Shown: piece after piece, positions 26,513-35,920 of the stretch
How the letters are laid out: each line of letters opens with the position of its first letter
How positions within the stretch are numbered: position 1 is the stretch's first letter
DNA from: CAYJKB01 sp964370625
GTDB lineage: Bacteria; Bacillota; Clostridia; Oscillospirales; Butyricicoccaceae
Length of the DNA stretch: 54,894 nt
Assembly (NCBI GenBank): GCA_964370625.1
Contig: CAYJKB010000010.1
Span: 1 to 54,894 of the forward strand
Reading direction: 5' to 3'
Translations under genes and position numbers: made by a program
The notes under the pieces: model-generated
Told to the model about the DNA's origin: nothing
Database searches by the model: none
The model's input: only the letters and a program-made list of their open reading frames with translations

Positions 26513-26560
26513 AAAAGGTGTGATAGACTGGAGAAGTTCCAATTTTATCACACCTTTTTT
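26513..26560. terminator. Bidirectional intrinsic terminator
   Basis: A 13-bp stem AAAAGGTGTGATA/TATCACACCTTTT (26513-26525 with 26546-26558) followed by TTTTTT on the plus strand and preceded by A residues. It separates the end of the cobalamin cluster from the convergent GntR-type regulator. Confidence 0.85.
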
Positions 26561-26594
26561 AAAGGAAAGTTCATATGATGACAATTTAATAATC

Positions 26595-27260
26595 TTATCC
26601 ATGAAGAAAAATATCTTGTTCAAAGTTTTCAGGCAATTCATCTGTGATATTATACATGTCTCTGATATGCTTCGCTGTTAAGGTAACAGCAAGCTTAATG
26701 TCTTTTAAAATAAGAGCATCTGAAATTTGAATGTGATGATCATGGCTTTTAGGAGATAAATTTAAGAGCTCATGATAATATAAAACAATGAATTTAGTTT
26801 GCAAAATAATTCTTCTATGAAATTCGGTTAAAATATCATTACGACCAAGTCTTACAAGCTCTTCATGAAAGTCAAAATTAAAAATCCGGCTTTGTTTTAA
26901 ATCACCATCAGCAAAAGCACCTTTGCAGTTTTTAGCAATTCTTTTGAGTTTAATAAAATCTGTACAACAAGGGTTTTCCAATGCAAGCTTTACAGCCAAG
27001 CATTCAAAAGAAATACGCATTGCTATTACATTGATAATTTTTTTGATATCATAAACAGCAACGGAAATACTAGAATTATCGATAGTTACAAAACCATCAT
27101 AAGCTAGTTTTTCTAAAGCTCCATCGATGGAAAATTCATCTACACCATAATCAAGAGCAAGTTGCTCAGAATTGATAACTTGCCCTGGTATTAATTTTTT
27201 TGTCATAATTAAGTTTAAAATGTTATCATATTCTTGCTGTGGAAATAATTGACCAGTCAT
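26595..27260 (-). CDS. GntR-family transcriptional regulator, FCD (FadR-like) class
   Basis: A 221-residue protein with an N-terminal winged helix (about 8-65; LIPGQVINSEQLALDYGVD, ALEKLAYDGFVTID) and a C-terminal all-helical FCD domain. Metal-ligand candidates of the FCD domain are visible: FDFHEELVRLG, a histidine-rich SHDHHIQISDAL and LTAKHIRDMYN. Regulators of this class usually bind an organic acid and repress a neighbouring catabolic operon. No such operon is adjacent here, and its target is unknown. Divergent from the cardiolipin synthase gene, with about 200 bp between the starts. Confidence 0.85.
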   Translation of the reverse strand: MTGQLFPQQEYDNILNLIMTKKLIPGQVINSEQLALDYGVDEFSIDGALEKLAYDGFVTIDNSSISVAVYDIKKIINVIAMRISFECLAVKLALENPCCTDFIKLKRIAKNCKGAFADGDLKQSRIFNFDFHEELVRLGRNDILTEFHRRIILQTKFIVLYYHELLNLSPKSHDHHIQISDALILKDIKLAVTLTAKHIRDMYNITDELPENFEQDIFLHG

Positions 27261-27373
27261 TTAAATCACAACCTTATTAGTTTCTAAGTAAATAATATCA
27301 CATTTTGAACCTAATGTCTAACCATATAATCCCACATAAGTAAATTTTTTTATTATATGATAACAAATTTTTT

Positions 27374-27402
27374 TTGACAAATTTATATAAAAAAGTTATA
27401 TT
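27374..27402 (+). promoter_or_regulatory. Sigma-A-type promoter for cardiolipin synthase
   Basis: TTGACA (27374-27379), exactly 17 bp, TATATT (27397-27402), about 60 bp before the cls ATG. This is the best match to the vegetative consensus in the window. Confidence 0.8.
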
Positions 27403-27463
27403 GGTATTAATAGGAATTAATTTACTTGTTTTTATATTAAACTTTTTAACAAAAGGAGTTAAC

Positions 27464-28981
27464 ATGAAAAAATCATTAGCTAGAATTTTGACCAGCAACT
27501 TATTTGTAAGTTTAGTTTTAATCTTAGCACAGTTTATATTATTTATCGGAATTATAACAGCTTTAAGTACATCGCAGCGTTCTGTTTACTATGTTTTATA
27601 CATTTTAACAACACTTATTGTTTTGTGGATAGTTCGTAAAAAAGATAACCCTGCTTATAAAATGACATGGTTAATTATTGTTTTGATTTTCCCAGTTGTC
27701 GGTGGTGTTGTTTATTTATTTATGGGGAATACTCCGTTTAATCGAGCAAGGCTTGTGAAAGTAAAGCCGATTATGCGTCCAAAAGTCCAAAATATTCAGA
27801 ATGTATTCGATGATTTAACTTATAATCAGAGAAAATATATGAGAAATATAAATTATCTAGAAAATATTTCGAATATGCCCGCTTGGGCAGGGACAGCTAC
27901 TGAATATTATCCATCTGGTGAAGAATTTTTTTCTTCAATCCTAATTCAACTTGAAAAAGCACAAAAATTTATTTTTATGGAGTATTTTATTATAGATGAA
28001 GGCTTTATGTGGTCTGAAATACTTAAAATTCTCGAAAAAAAAGCAAAAGATGGTATAGATATTCGAATTATGTATGATGATATTGGATGTTTTGCAACAT
28101 TGCCACGGGGTTATCGTGAATATTTAATTTCTCTTGGCATTAAATGTGTTGCTTTCAACAAAGCGAGACCTACACTTAGCACATATATTAACTATCGAAA
28201 TCATCGCAAAATTTGTATAATCGATGGGGAAGTTGGATTCATGGGTGGAATTAATCTTGCTGATGAATATATTAATCGTATTGAACGTTTTGGGCATTGG
28301 AAAGATACAGCTATAAAACTTACCGGTGACGCTATAACAAGTCTTACTGCGATGTTTTTAGAACTTTGGAATTTTTCCAGCAATGATAATACGAATTTAT
28401 CTGATTTTAAAAGTAATAAAATTATAAAAGGTGATGGATTGGTGCAACCTTTTGCAGATAGCCCGCTTGATAATAATAGAATTAGTGCTAATGTATATAT
28501 GAATATTTTAAATACTGCTAAGCGATATGTTTATATTACAACACCTTATTTACTACTGGATAACGAGATGATAACAGCACTATGTTCAGCTGCACTTAGT
28601 GGAATTGATGTTAGAATAGTCACTCCTCATATTCCAGATAAATGGTATATTCATGTTCAAACTCGCTCGTTTTACTTTGATTTAATCGAGGCTGGAGTTA
28701 AAATTTATGAATATCACCCTGGTTTTATGCATAGCAAAACATTAGTTAGTGATGATGATGTTGCAATTGTTGGTACTGTTAACTTAGACTTTAGAAGTTT
28801 ATATATGCATTTTGAATGTGCAACGGTTTTTTATGGTGGAGAAGTTGTGTATAGTGTTCTTGATGATATGAAAGATAACTTTGAAAAGTCTCGAAGAATT
28901 AAAAAACGTGAACTTAGTGAAATGTCACCCTTATATTCGTTTTTCGTATCATTGCTTCGTGTATTTGCACCTTTGATGTAA
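27464..28981 (+). CDS. cls: Cardiolipin synthase (phospholipase D family)
   Basis: Condenses phosphatidylglycerol molecules to cardiolipin at the membrane. The 505-residue protein has two N-terminal transmembrane helices (about 11-32 and 38-57) plus a third hydrophobic segment near 68-90. Two HKD catalytic motifs follow: HRKICIIDG (His247) and HSKTLVSDD (His423), each with the following GG/GTVNLDFRS segment. The ATG at 27464 follows AAAAGGAG; in-frame codons upstream of it overlap the promoter. Monocistronic, with a terminator downstream. Confidence 0.93.
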   Translation: MKKSLARILTSNLFVSLVLILAQFILFIGIITALSTSQRSVYYVLYILTTLIVLWIVRKKDNPAYKMTWLIIVLIFPVVGGVVYLFMGNTPFNRARLVKVKPIMRPKVQNIQNVFDDLTYNQRKYMRNINYLENISNMPAWAGTATEYYPSGEEFFSSILIQLEKAQKFIFMEYFIIDEGFMWSEILKILEKKAKDGIDIRIMYDDIGCFATLPRGYREYLISLGIKCVAFNKARPTLSTYINYRNHRKICIIDGEVGFMGGINLADEYINRIERFGHWKDTAIKLTGDAITSLTAMFLELWNFSSNDNTNLSDFKSNKIIKGDGLVQPFADSPLDNNRISANVYMNILNTAKRYVYITTPYLLLDNEMITALCSAALSGIDVRIVTPHIPDKWYIHVQTRSFYFDLIEAGVKIYEYHPGFMHSKTLVSDDDVAIVGTVNLDFRSLYMHFECATVFYGGEVVYSVLDDMKDNFEKSRRIKKRELSEMSPLYSFFVSLLRVFAPLM

Positions 28982-28993
28982 AATTTAATGAAT

Positions 28994-29049
28994 AAAAGTT
29001 TCTATTTAAGATAAATACATTTGTATTATAGCTTATTAGAAACTTTTTT
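28994..29049 (+). terminator. Intrinsic terminator after cls
   Basis: AAAAGTTTCTA (28994-29004) pairs with TAGAAACTTTT (29037-29047), with further weak pairing in the loop, followed by a T run to 29049. It ends the cls transcript before polA. A -10-like TATAAT at 29102-29107 may belong to the polA promoter. Confidence 0.7.
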
Positions 29050-29149
29050 GTGTTTGTGTTATTTTGATATTGAAAGGGTGGTTTTTTTATTAATTTTATA
29101 GTATAATAAATAATATATGCCCTGAATTTGATTATAAGAGGTAATTACT

Positions 29150-31768
29150 ATGAAAATAATGGTTATAGATGGTAATAGTATTTTGAATCGTGCATTTTAT
29201 GGAATAAAACTATTATCAAATAAAGAAGGACTTTATACTAATGCTGTTTATGGTTTTTTATCAACATATTTTAAGTTGCTAGATGAAGAAAACCCAGATA
29301 GAGTTATTGTATGTTTTGATGTTAAAGCGAAAACTTTTCGTCATAATATGTATGAAGGTTATAAAGCACAACGAAAAGGTATGCCTGATGAACTTGCTAT
29401 CCAGCTTCCGCTTATGAAAGATGTATTAGCAAAGATGGGCGTTTTTTGTACAGAAAAAGAAGGTTATGAAGCTGATGACCTTATTGGTACGATGAGTGTT
29501 AAAATTGCTGAACAACAAGGTGAATGTGTTATAGTTACAGGGGATAAAGATAGCCTTCAGCTTGTAAATGATAATGTTCGTGTAAAACTTGTTTCAACAC
29601 GAATGGGAACAACAACTACTACAAACTATACACCCGAAGTTTTCTTTGAAAAATATGGTTTTGAGCCTCGTAAAATAATTGATCTTAAAGCTCTTATGGG
29701 TGATGCATCTGATAATATCCCTGGTGTTGCTGGTGTTGGCGAAAAAACTGCGATGACGCTAATTCAAACTTTACAAAGCCTTGATGGAGTATATTCAGAT
29801 ATTGATAATTCAATCATAAAAAAAGGAATGAGACAAAAATTAATTGATGGTAAAGATAGTGCATATTTAAGTTATGACTTAGCTACGATTAATACACAAT
29901 CCCCACTAGACTTTGACCCTATGTTAATGCAAGATTTAGAAATTGATAAAGTTGCACTTTACGATTTAATGGTGCGATTAGAGTTTAAAAACTTTATTGC
30001 AAAACTTGGACTATCTGCTGATGATACAGAAAACACACCTAAATTTAAATTAGCTGATACAGAATGTATTACACTTACAAATGGTGATGATATACGTGAA
30101 TTATTTATCTCGTCATATCAAGAAATACCACTTTATGCACAAGCGAATTTATCTTCTATTTCATTTTATTTAAATAATATAGCTTATGTAATTCATTTGC
30201 AAGATTATGATATAAACACTCGTTCATCTATGTTAAAGGAAATTTTCGGAAACGGAAGCACTTTTATAACTTATGATGCAAAAGCAATAGCTAGAAAACT
30301 TAGTGCTTTAAATATTGATACAACTAACATAGTTTTTGATATTGAACTTGCTGAATACCTTCTAAACCCTACGGATAGCACAAGGGATTTAGATAAGCTA
30401 ATCTTCCGTTATTTAGGCTTAGAAATAACACATGAACAAAGCCAAATTTCTTTATTTGAACTTCGTGATAACAAGGCGGATATTGAACATTTATTATGTA
30501 TTAATGAACTTTATAAAATCGTAAAAGAGAAATTAGAGCAACAAAAACTTTTAACACTTTATACTGAAATTGAACATCCACTTATTTTTGTTCTTGCTGA
30601 TATGGAAGTTTGTGGAATAAAAGTTGATAAAGAAGAACTAACAGCTTTTTCTAAAATGCTTGATACTCATATCATTTCACTAGAGCATAAAATATTTGAA
30701 TTGTCAGGTGAAATGTTTAATATTAATTCTCCAAAACAACTTGGCGAACTTTTGTTCGAAAAATTGAAATTGCCAATTATCAAGAAAACAAAAACAGGGT
30801 ATTCAACAAATGTTGAAGTGCTTGAAAAGCTTATAGACAAACATGAAATCATTCCTTATATCATGGAATTTAGAACTTATTCTAAACTTAAATCTACTTA
30901 TGCTGATGGATTGCTTAAAGTAATAGATGAGAATGATGGACGTATACACACATCATTTAAACAAACTGTAACAGCTACAGGCAGACTTTCTTCTACAGAG
31001 CCCAACCTACAAAATATTCCAGTTAGAACAAAGTTAGGTCGTGAAATTCGTAAAATGTTCATTGCTGATGATGGATATGTTCTAGTAGATGCCGACTATT
31101 CGCAAATTGAACTTCGTGTACTTGCACACATAGCAAATGATGAACAAATGATTAAAGCCTTTAATGAAAATCAAGATATTCATGCTATAACTGCATCAGA
31201 AGTATTAAAAATCCCGCTATCCGAAGTAACTTCTGCAATGCGTTCATCAGCTAAAGCTGTAAACTTTGGTATTGTTTATGGTATTTCTGATTTTGCATTA
31301 TCACAAGACATTGGTGTTACTCGCAAAGAAGCTGGACAATATATTGCAAATTATCTTGAGCATTATAGTGGTATTAGAAAATACATGGAAGATATTAAAG
31401 AATTTGCAAGAGTTAAAGGATATGTAAAGAGTATGTTTGGAAGAAAACGTACTTTAACTGAAATTAATGCAAAAAATTTCAATTTACGTTCTATGGCTGA
31501 ACGTATGGCACTAAACACCCCAATTCAAGCTACTGCTGCTGATATTATAAAGATTGCTATGATAAAAGTACATGCTAAAATTAAAGAACTAGGCTTAAAA
31601 TCTAGATTAATTCTTCAAGTACACGATGAGCTTATCATTGAAACAACTATAGATGAAGTTGATGTAGTTAAAAAAATGCTTTGTGATGAAATGGAAAATG
31701 TAACAAAACTTAGTGTGCCACTTTTAGCCGAAGCAGTGTCAGGCAATAGTTGGTATGATACAAAGTAG
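29150..31768 (+). CDS. polA: DNA polymerase I
   Basis: 872-residue replication/repair polymerase. The N-terminal 5' nuclease domain (1-290) has VIDGNSILNRAFYG, EADDLIGTM, VTGDKDSLQLV and LMGDASDNIPGVAGVGEKTA. The middle domain (about 310-470) resembles the 3'-5' exonuclease fold but lacks the DxE metal ligands, so proofreading is probably absent, as in Bacillus-type PolA. The polymerase domain has motif A DADYSQIELR (Asp647), motif B RSSAKAVNFGIVYGIS and motif C QVHDELI (Asp826). rimI starts inside a short reading overlap just after the stop. Confidence 0.96.
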   Translation: MKIMVIDGNSILNRAFYGIKLLSNKEGLYTNAVYGFLSTYFKLLDEENPDRVIVCFDVKAKTFRHNMYEGYKAQRKGMPDELAIQLPLMKDVLAKMGVFCTEKEGYEADDLIGTMSVKIAEQQGECVIVTGDKDSLQLVNDNVRVKLVSTRMGTTTTTNYTPEVFFEKYGFEPRKIIDLKALMGDASDNIPGVAGVGEKTAMTLIQTLQSLDGVYSDIDNSIIKKGMRQKLIDGKDSAYLSYDLATINTQSPLDFDPMLMQDLEIDKVALYDLMVRLEFKNFIAKLGLSADDTENTPKFKLADTECITLTNGDDIRELFISSYQEIPLYAQANLSSISFYLNNIAYVIHLQDYDINTRSSMLKEIFGNGSTFITYDAKAIARKLSALNIDTTNIVFDIELAEYLLNPTDSTRDLDKLIFRYLGLEITHEQSQISLFELRDNKADIEHLLCINELYKIVKEKLEQQKLLTLYTEIEHPLIFVLADMEVCGIKVDKEELTAFSKMLDTHIISLEHKIFELSGEMFNINSPKQLGELLFEKLKLPIIKKTKTGYSTNVEVLEKLIDKHEIIPYIMEFRTYSKLKSTYADGLLKVIDENDGRIHTSFKQTVTATGRLSSTEPNLQNIPVRTKLGREIRKMFIADDGYVLVDADYSQIELRVLAHIANDEQMIKAFNENQDIHAITASEVLKIPLSEVTSAMRSSAKAVNFGIVYGISDFALSQDIGVTRKEAGQYIANYLEHYSGIRKYMEDIKEFARVKGYVKSMFGRKRTLTEINAKNFNLRSMAERMALNTPIQATAADIIKIAMIKVHAKIKELGLKSRLILQVHDELIIETTIDEVDVVKKMLCDEMENVTKLSVPLLAEAVSGNSWYDTK

Positions 31769-31775
31769 GTGTAAT

Positions 31776-32225
31776 ATGGAAATAGTTAAAGCAGAATATG
31801 CACATGCAGAGCAAATTGCAAAAATAGAACTTGAAGCTTTTTCACACCCTTGGAATGAGATTATGATTAAAAATGAAATTGATAATCCTCATGCTGTTAT
31901 TCTCTGTGCTATAGAGAAAGAATGTGTGTTAGGATATATCGGTTGTCAAGTTGTGCTTGATGAGGTTTATATTACTAATGTTGCTGTGCGTCAAGATAAA
32001 AAAGGGCAGGGAATAAGCAAAATACTGCTTGAACATATTATTGAATATTCTAAAAAAAGAAGGGCGTCTTTTGTAACTCTTGAAGTTCGTGTAAGTAATG
32101 CAGTTGCAATTTCGCTATATAATAAATATAATTTTAAGCAAGTTGGGCTTCGCAAAAATTATTATGAAGACCCACAGGAAGATGCGTTATTACTTGCGTA
32201 TTTTCCAACTTATACGGAGGAATAA
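31776..32225 (+). CDS. rimI: Ribosomal protein S18-alanine N-acetyltransferase RimI
   Basis: A 149-residue GNAT acetyltransferase. It shows EAFSHPWNEIMIKNEI near 20-35, VYITNVAVRQDKKGQGISKI (acetyl-CoA loop) near 68-87 and the C-terminal LEVRVSNAVAISLYNKYNFK. RimI acetylates the N terminus of S18 in E. coli; in Firmicutes the gene is typically beside tsaD, as here. The ATG at 31776 is used (AGG spaced 6 nt) rather than an ATG at 31755 inside polA. tsaD begins right after its stop. Confidence 0.9.
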   Translation: MEIVKAEYAHAEQIAKIELEAFSHPWNEIMIKNEIDNPHAVILCAIEKECVLGYIGCQVVLDEVYITNVAVRQDKKGQGISKILLEHIIEYSKKRRASFVTLEVRVSNAVAISLYNKYNFKQVGLRKNYYEDPQEDALLLAYFPTYTEE

Positions 32226-33248
32226 ATGAAAATACTCGCAATAGAAACCTCATGTGATGAAACTGCTGTAGCTATCATCGAAGATGGAAGAAAAATTTTA
32301 TCATCAGAGGTTTATTCACAAGCTGAAATGCATGAAACTTATGGTGGTGTAGTTCCTGAAATTGCATCACGTAAACACGTTGAAATAATAAGTTATATTT
32401 GTGATGAAGCACTTAAAAAAGCAAACTTAGATAAAAGCGAAATTGATGCTGTCGCTGGTACTTGTGCCCCTGGTTTAATCGGTGCACTTCTTGTCGGTGC
32501 AAATTTTGCAAAATCGCTTGCGTTCTCATTAAATGTGCCATTTATTCCTGTGCACCATATTAGAGGACATATTGCTGCAAATTATCTTGCAAGCGATGAT
32601 ATAAAACCACCGTTTTTATGTTTAGTTGCTTCTGGTGGTCATAGCCTTATTGTTCATGTAAAAGATTATACTGATATGGAAATTATTGGTTCTACTCGTG
32701 ATGATGCAGCGGGAGAAGCTTTTGACAAAGTCGCTCGTGTACTTGGTATCGGATACCCTGGTGGAAAAATACTTGATGATTTAGCCCAAACAGGGGACAG
32801 CACTTATTATAAGTTGCCACGTGCAAAAATCAATAATGCACCGTTAGACTTTTCTTTTTCAGGGCTTAAAACAGCAGTTATCAATTTAATTCACAATGCA
32901 AAGCAAAAAGATGAGCAGATAAATCATAATCATCTTGCAGCAAGCTTTTGCTCGGCTGTTAGTGATACTTTAGTATCACGATTTAAACTCTCTGCTGAAA
33001 TTACAGGACTTCGCACATTTGTAATGGCTGGGGGAGTTGCTGCAAACTCTGTAATTCGTCGTGATATGCAAAGCCTTGCAAATGAGCTGGGAGCTAAACT
33101 ATATCTACTACCACTTAGCCTATGCTCTGACAACGCAGCTATGATTGGAAGTCAAGCTTATTATGAATATTTAAATGGCAATATAGGCAATGCTTATCAA
33201 AATGCATTTGCCACAATGGATGTTAATAAAAATTTTGAAAAAATTTAA
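32226..33248 (+). CDS. tsaD: tRNA N6-adenosine threonylcarbamoyltransferase TsaD
   Basis: Catalytic subunit that transfers threonylcarbamoyl to A37 of ANN-decoding tRNAs. The 340 residues begin MKILAIETSCDETAVAI and have the metal-binding HHIRGH (His111 and His115), CLVASGGHSLIVHV, YPGGKILDDLAQTGD and FVMAGGVAANSVIR. ACGGAGGAA precedes the ATG. The usual partners tsaB and tsaE are not in the window. Confidence 0.96.
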   Translation: MKILAIETSCDETAVAIIEDGRKILSSEVYSQAEMHETYGGVVPEIASRKHVEIISYICDEALKKANLDKSEIDAVAGTCAPGLIGALLVGANFAKSLAFSLNVPFIPVHHIRGHIAANYLASDDIKPPFLCLVASGGHSLIVHVKDYTDMEIIGSTRDDAAGEAFDKVARVLGIGYPGGKILDDLAQTGDSTYYKLPRAKINNAPLDFSFSGLKTAVINLIHNAKQKDEQINHNHLAASFCSAVSDTLVSRFKLSAEITGLRTFVMAGGVAANSVIRRDMQSLANELGAKLYLLPLSLCSDNAAMIGSQAYYEYLNGNIGNAYQNAFATMDVNKNFEKI

Positions 33249-33256
33249 AATTAATG

Positions 33257-33285
33257 TAGAAAAAACTTTTAAAATAGTGTACAAT
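33257..33285 (+). promoter_or_regulatory. Possible promoter of the aconitase gene
   Basis: TAGAAA (33257-33262), 17 bp, TACAAT (33280-33285). It lies 40 bp before the start codon in the short gap after tsaD. Consensus match is moderate. Confidence 0.45.
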
Positions 33286-33324
33286 AAAGTGATATATAAA
33301 AATTTTTAAGGAGCGATTAATTTC

Positions 33325-35247
33325 ATGGGAATGACTATAGCACAAAAAATTATTAGCAATCATTTGCTTGATGGAGAGATGATTGTAGGAAGTGAAATCG
33401 GTCTTAGAATTGACCAAACTCTAACACAAGATGCTACAGGTACTATGGCTTATCTTCAATTTGAAGCAATGGGTGTTGACAAAGTTAAAACTGAGCGTTC
33501 AGTAGCTTATATTGATCATAACACGCTACAATCTGGGTTTGAAAATGCTGATGACCATAATTATATAGGTTCTGTATGTAAGAAACATGGTGTTTATTAT
33601 TCTAAAGCTGGTAATGGTATCTGTCACCAAGTTCATTTAGAGCGTTTTGGTGCACCTGGAAAAACTCTTATCGGTTCTGATTCTCATACACCTACAGGCG
33701 GTGGTATCGGTATGCTTGCATTTGGTGCTGGTGGGCTTGATGTTGCTGTTGCAATGGGTGGGGGAGCTTACTATATTCCTATGCCTAAAATGGTTCGTGT
33801 AAACCTAACGGGTAAATTATCACCATATGTTTCAGCAAAAGATGTTATTTTAGCAGTTTTACAAATTCTATCTGTTAAAGGTGGAGTTGGTAAAATTATT
33901 GAATATGCTGGCGAAGGTGTTGCAACTTTAGCAGTTCCTGAACGTGCAACTATTACTAATATGGGCGCAGAACTTGGTGCTACTACATCAATTTTCCCAT
34001 CTGATGAAACTACTCGTGAATTTTTAAAAGCACAAGGCAGAGAAGATGTATATATGCCACTATCTTCTGATGCTGATGCTGTTTATGATGAAGAATACAC
34101 AATTGATTTAACAACGCTTAAACCACTTGCTGCTATGCCTCATATGCCTGATAACGTTAAAAGCATTGAAGAAATCGGCAGTATTAAAGTTAACCAATGT
34201 TGTATTGGTTCTTGTACTAACTCATCTTATGATGACCTTATGAAAGTAGCTGCAATACTTAAAGGTAAATCAATTCACCCTGACGTATCTTTAACTATTT
34301 CTCCTGGGTCTATGCAAGTATTTAACATGCTTTCTAAAAATGGTGCTTTAGCTGATATTATTTCTGCTGGTGCTAGAATATTAGAATGTGCATGTGGTCC
34401 TTGTATTGGTATGGGTCAATCACCTCAATCTGCTGGTGTTTCACTACGTACATTTAACAGAAACTTTGAAGGTAGAAGTGGTACACAAGATGCTAGCATC
34501 TACCTTGTAAGCCCTGAAGTTGCAGCTGCATCTGCTCTAACAGGTATACTAACTGACCCTAGAACACTTTCTCCAATGGATAAAATTCCAATGCCTAAAA
34601 GTTTTGATATTAACGATAGTATGATTATCGCCCCTGCTAAAGAGGGTGAAGAAGTTGAAGTTCTTCGTGGACCTAACATTAAACCTTTCCCACTAGGAAA
34701 AGCTTTAGAGGCTTCATATACTGGCGATTGTATCTTAAAAGTTGAAGACAACATCACGACTGACCATATTCTGCCAGCTGGTGCTGCACTTCTTCCATTC
34801 CGTTCAAATGTGCCACATTATTCAAACTACTGCTTCATTAATGTAGATAAAGAATTCCCAACTCGTGCTAAAGCATCTGGTGGTGGTATTATCGTTGGTG
34901 GCTCTAACTACGGACAAGGTTCTTCACGTGAACATGCAGCACTTGTGCCACTTTATCTTGGTGTAAAAGCTGTTCTTGTGGTGTCATTTGCTCGTATTCA
35001 TATGGCGAACTTAATTAACTCAGGTATTATCCCTCTAACATTTATTGATGCAAATGATTATAATGATGTATCTTTAGGTGATAAATTAGAACTGCCTAAT
35101 ATTCAAGAAGAAATCAAAAATGGTAGCGATGTTACTGTTAAAAATACTACTACAGGTAAAACTTATATGGCATCTTGTGTTCTTTCTGAAAGACAAAAAA
35201 GCGCAATCCTTGCAGGTGGTACACTTAACGCTGTTTCAGCAAAGTAA
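33325..35247 (+). CDS. acnA: Aconitate hydratase
   Basis: Isomerises citrate and isocitrate with a [4Fe-4S] cluster. The 640-residue protein is of the shorter bacterial aconitase type. It contains GSDSHTPTGGGIGMLAFGAGG near 113-133 and cluster-ligand motifs QCCIGSCTNSS (Cys297) and CACGPCIGMG (Cys357, Cys360). The C-terminal swivel domain carries GGSNYGQGSSREHAALVPLY near 530. AAGGAG precedes the ATG. A GNAT gene and then icd follow, so this locus encodes the citrate-to-2-oxoglutarate branch. The symbol is by function; the exact subfamily is not settled. Confidence 0.92.
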   Translation: MGMTIAQKIISNHLLDGEMIVGSEIGLRIDQTLTQDATGTMAYLQFEAMGVDKVKTERSVAYIDHNTLQSGFENADDHNYIGSVCKKHGVYYSKAGNGICHQVHLERFGAPGKTLIGSDSHTPTGGGIGMLAFGAGGLDVAVAMGGGAYYIPMPKMVRVNLTGKLSPYVSAKDVILAVLQILSVKGGVGKIIEYAGEGVATLAVPERATITNMGAELGATTSIFPSDETTREFLKAQGREDVYMPLSSDADAVYDEEYTIDLTTLKPLAAMPHMPDNVKSIEEIGSIKVNQCCIGSCTNSSYDDLMKVAAILKGKSIHPDVSLTISPGSMQVFNMLSKNGALADIISAGARILECACGPCIGMGQSPQSAGVSLRTFNRNFEGRSGTQDASIYLVSPEVAAASALTGILTDPRTLSPMDKIPMPKSFDINDSMIIAPAKEGEEVEVLRGPNIKPFPLGKALEASYTGDCILKVEDNITTDHILPAGAALLPFRSNVPHYSNYCFINVDKEFPTRAKASGGGIIVGGSNYGQGSSREHAALVPLYLGVKAVLVVSFARIHMANLINSGIIPLTFIDANDYNDVSLGDKLELPNIQEEIKNGSDVTVKNTTTGKTYMASCVLSERQKSAILAGGTLNAVSAK

Positions 35248-35273
35248 ATTATTTCACTAAACTCGGAGGAAAT

Positions 35274-35711
35274 ATGATAAGATATTTGCAAAATCAAGAT
35301 ATTGAAGAATGCACAAAAATGTTTGAGGAATTTTATACTACAGATGCTGTATCACATAAAATTCCTATAGATAACATTAAACATGCTATAACTTTAGCAC
35401 TTGAAGATAGCCCATATATTAAAATCTTAATTTGTGAACACGAAGGAAAATATGCTGGATTTTGTGCATTGTCTTTCACTTTTTCAACCGAGGCTGGTGG
35501 GGTAGTTGTTTTAATCGAAGATATTTATATCAGAAATGAATTTACAAGTAAAGGTCTTGGAACTGCTATTTTTAGCTTTATTCATCAGCAGTATGATGAT
35601 AAAGCTAAGAGGTACAGACTTGAAGTGGCACATAACAATGCCCATGCTATTCGTCTATATAAAAAACTCGGTTTCGAGGAACTACCATATAAACAGTTCA
35701 TCAGTCAGTAG
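35274..35711 (+). CDS. GNAT-family N-acetyltransferase
   Basis: A 145-residue acetyltransferase with a clear acetyl-CoA-binding segment IRNEFTSKGLGTAIFSFIHQ (about 88-107) and the C-terminal VAHNNAHAIRLYKKLGFEE. Its substrate cannot be told. It starts with a good RBS (CTCGGAGG) 26 bp after the aconitase gene. Its stop codon TAG (35709-35711) touches the first base of the repeat element, so the last residues may have been set by the element's insertion. Confidence 0.85.
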   Translation: MIRYLQNQDIEECTKMFEEFYTTDAVSHKIPIDNIKHAITLALEDSPYIKILICEHEGKYAGFCALSFTFSTEAGGVVVLIEDIYIRNEFTSKGLGTAIFSFIHQQYDDKAKRYRLEVAHNNAHAIRLYKKLGFEELPYKQFISQ

Positions 35712-35920
35712 TCAGTAGCACTGACGGGCAGTCGACAGTGTCGACAAACACCTAATTTCACTCATNNNNNNNNNNNNNNNNNNNNNNNNNNNNNNNNNNN
35801 NNNNNNNNNNNNNNNNNNNNNNNNNNNNNNNNNNNNNNNNNNNNNNNNNNNNNNNNNNNNNNNNNGAAAATCTATAATTTGTAAAAGTTCTTATTACTGT
35901 CCACAACTTAAAGTTTTTTG
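35711..35920 (+). repeat. Structured repeat unit 1 (tandem, interrupted by gap)
   Basis: The left 55 bp (35711-35765) equal 35921-35975 and the right 55 bp (35866-35920) equal 36062-36116, with 100 N between. The left part holds two perfect small hairpins, GTCAGT-AGC-ACTGAC (35711-35725) and GTCGAC-AGT-GTCGAC (35731-35745). If unit 1 matches unit 2 throughout, the gap would be 86 bp and the unit 196 bp. It starts on the last base of the GNAT stop codon. Confidence 0.9.
35766..35865. other. Assembly gap (100 N)
   Basis: Exactly 100 N, the conventional placeholder for an unknown gap length. The flanks are two ends of the same repeat unit, so the break was most likely caused by the tandem repeat. 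Confidence 0.98.

Noticed and set aside
25994..26641. 215-residue minus-strand open frame opposite cbiC
   Set aside because: Covers the CbiC gene and the bidirectional terminator; a real gene would not read through that terminator stem.
29150..31768. Loss of PolA proofreading as a novelty
   Set aside because: An inactive 3'-5' exonuclease domain is usual for DNA polymerase I of many Gram-positive bacteria.
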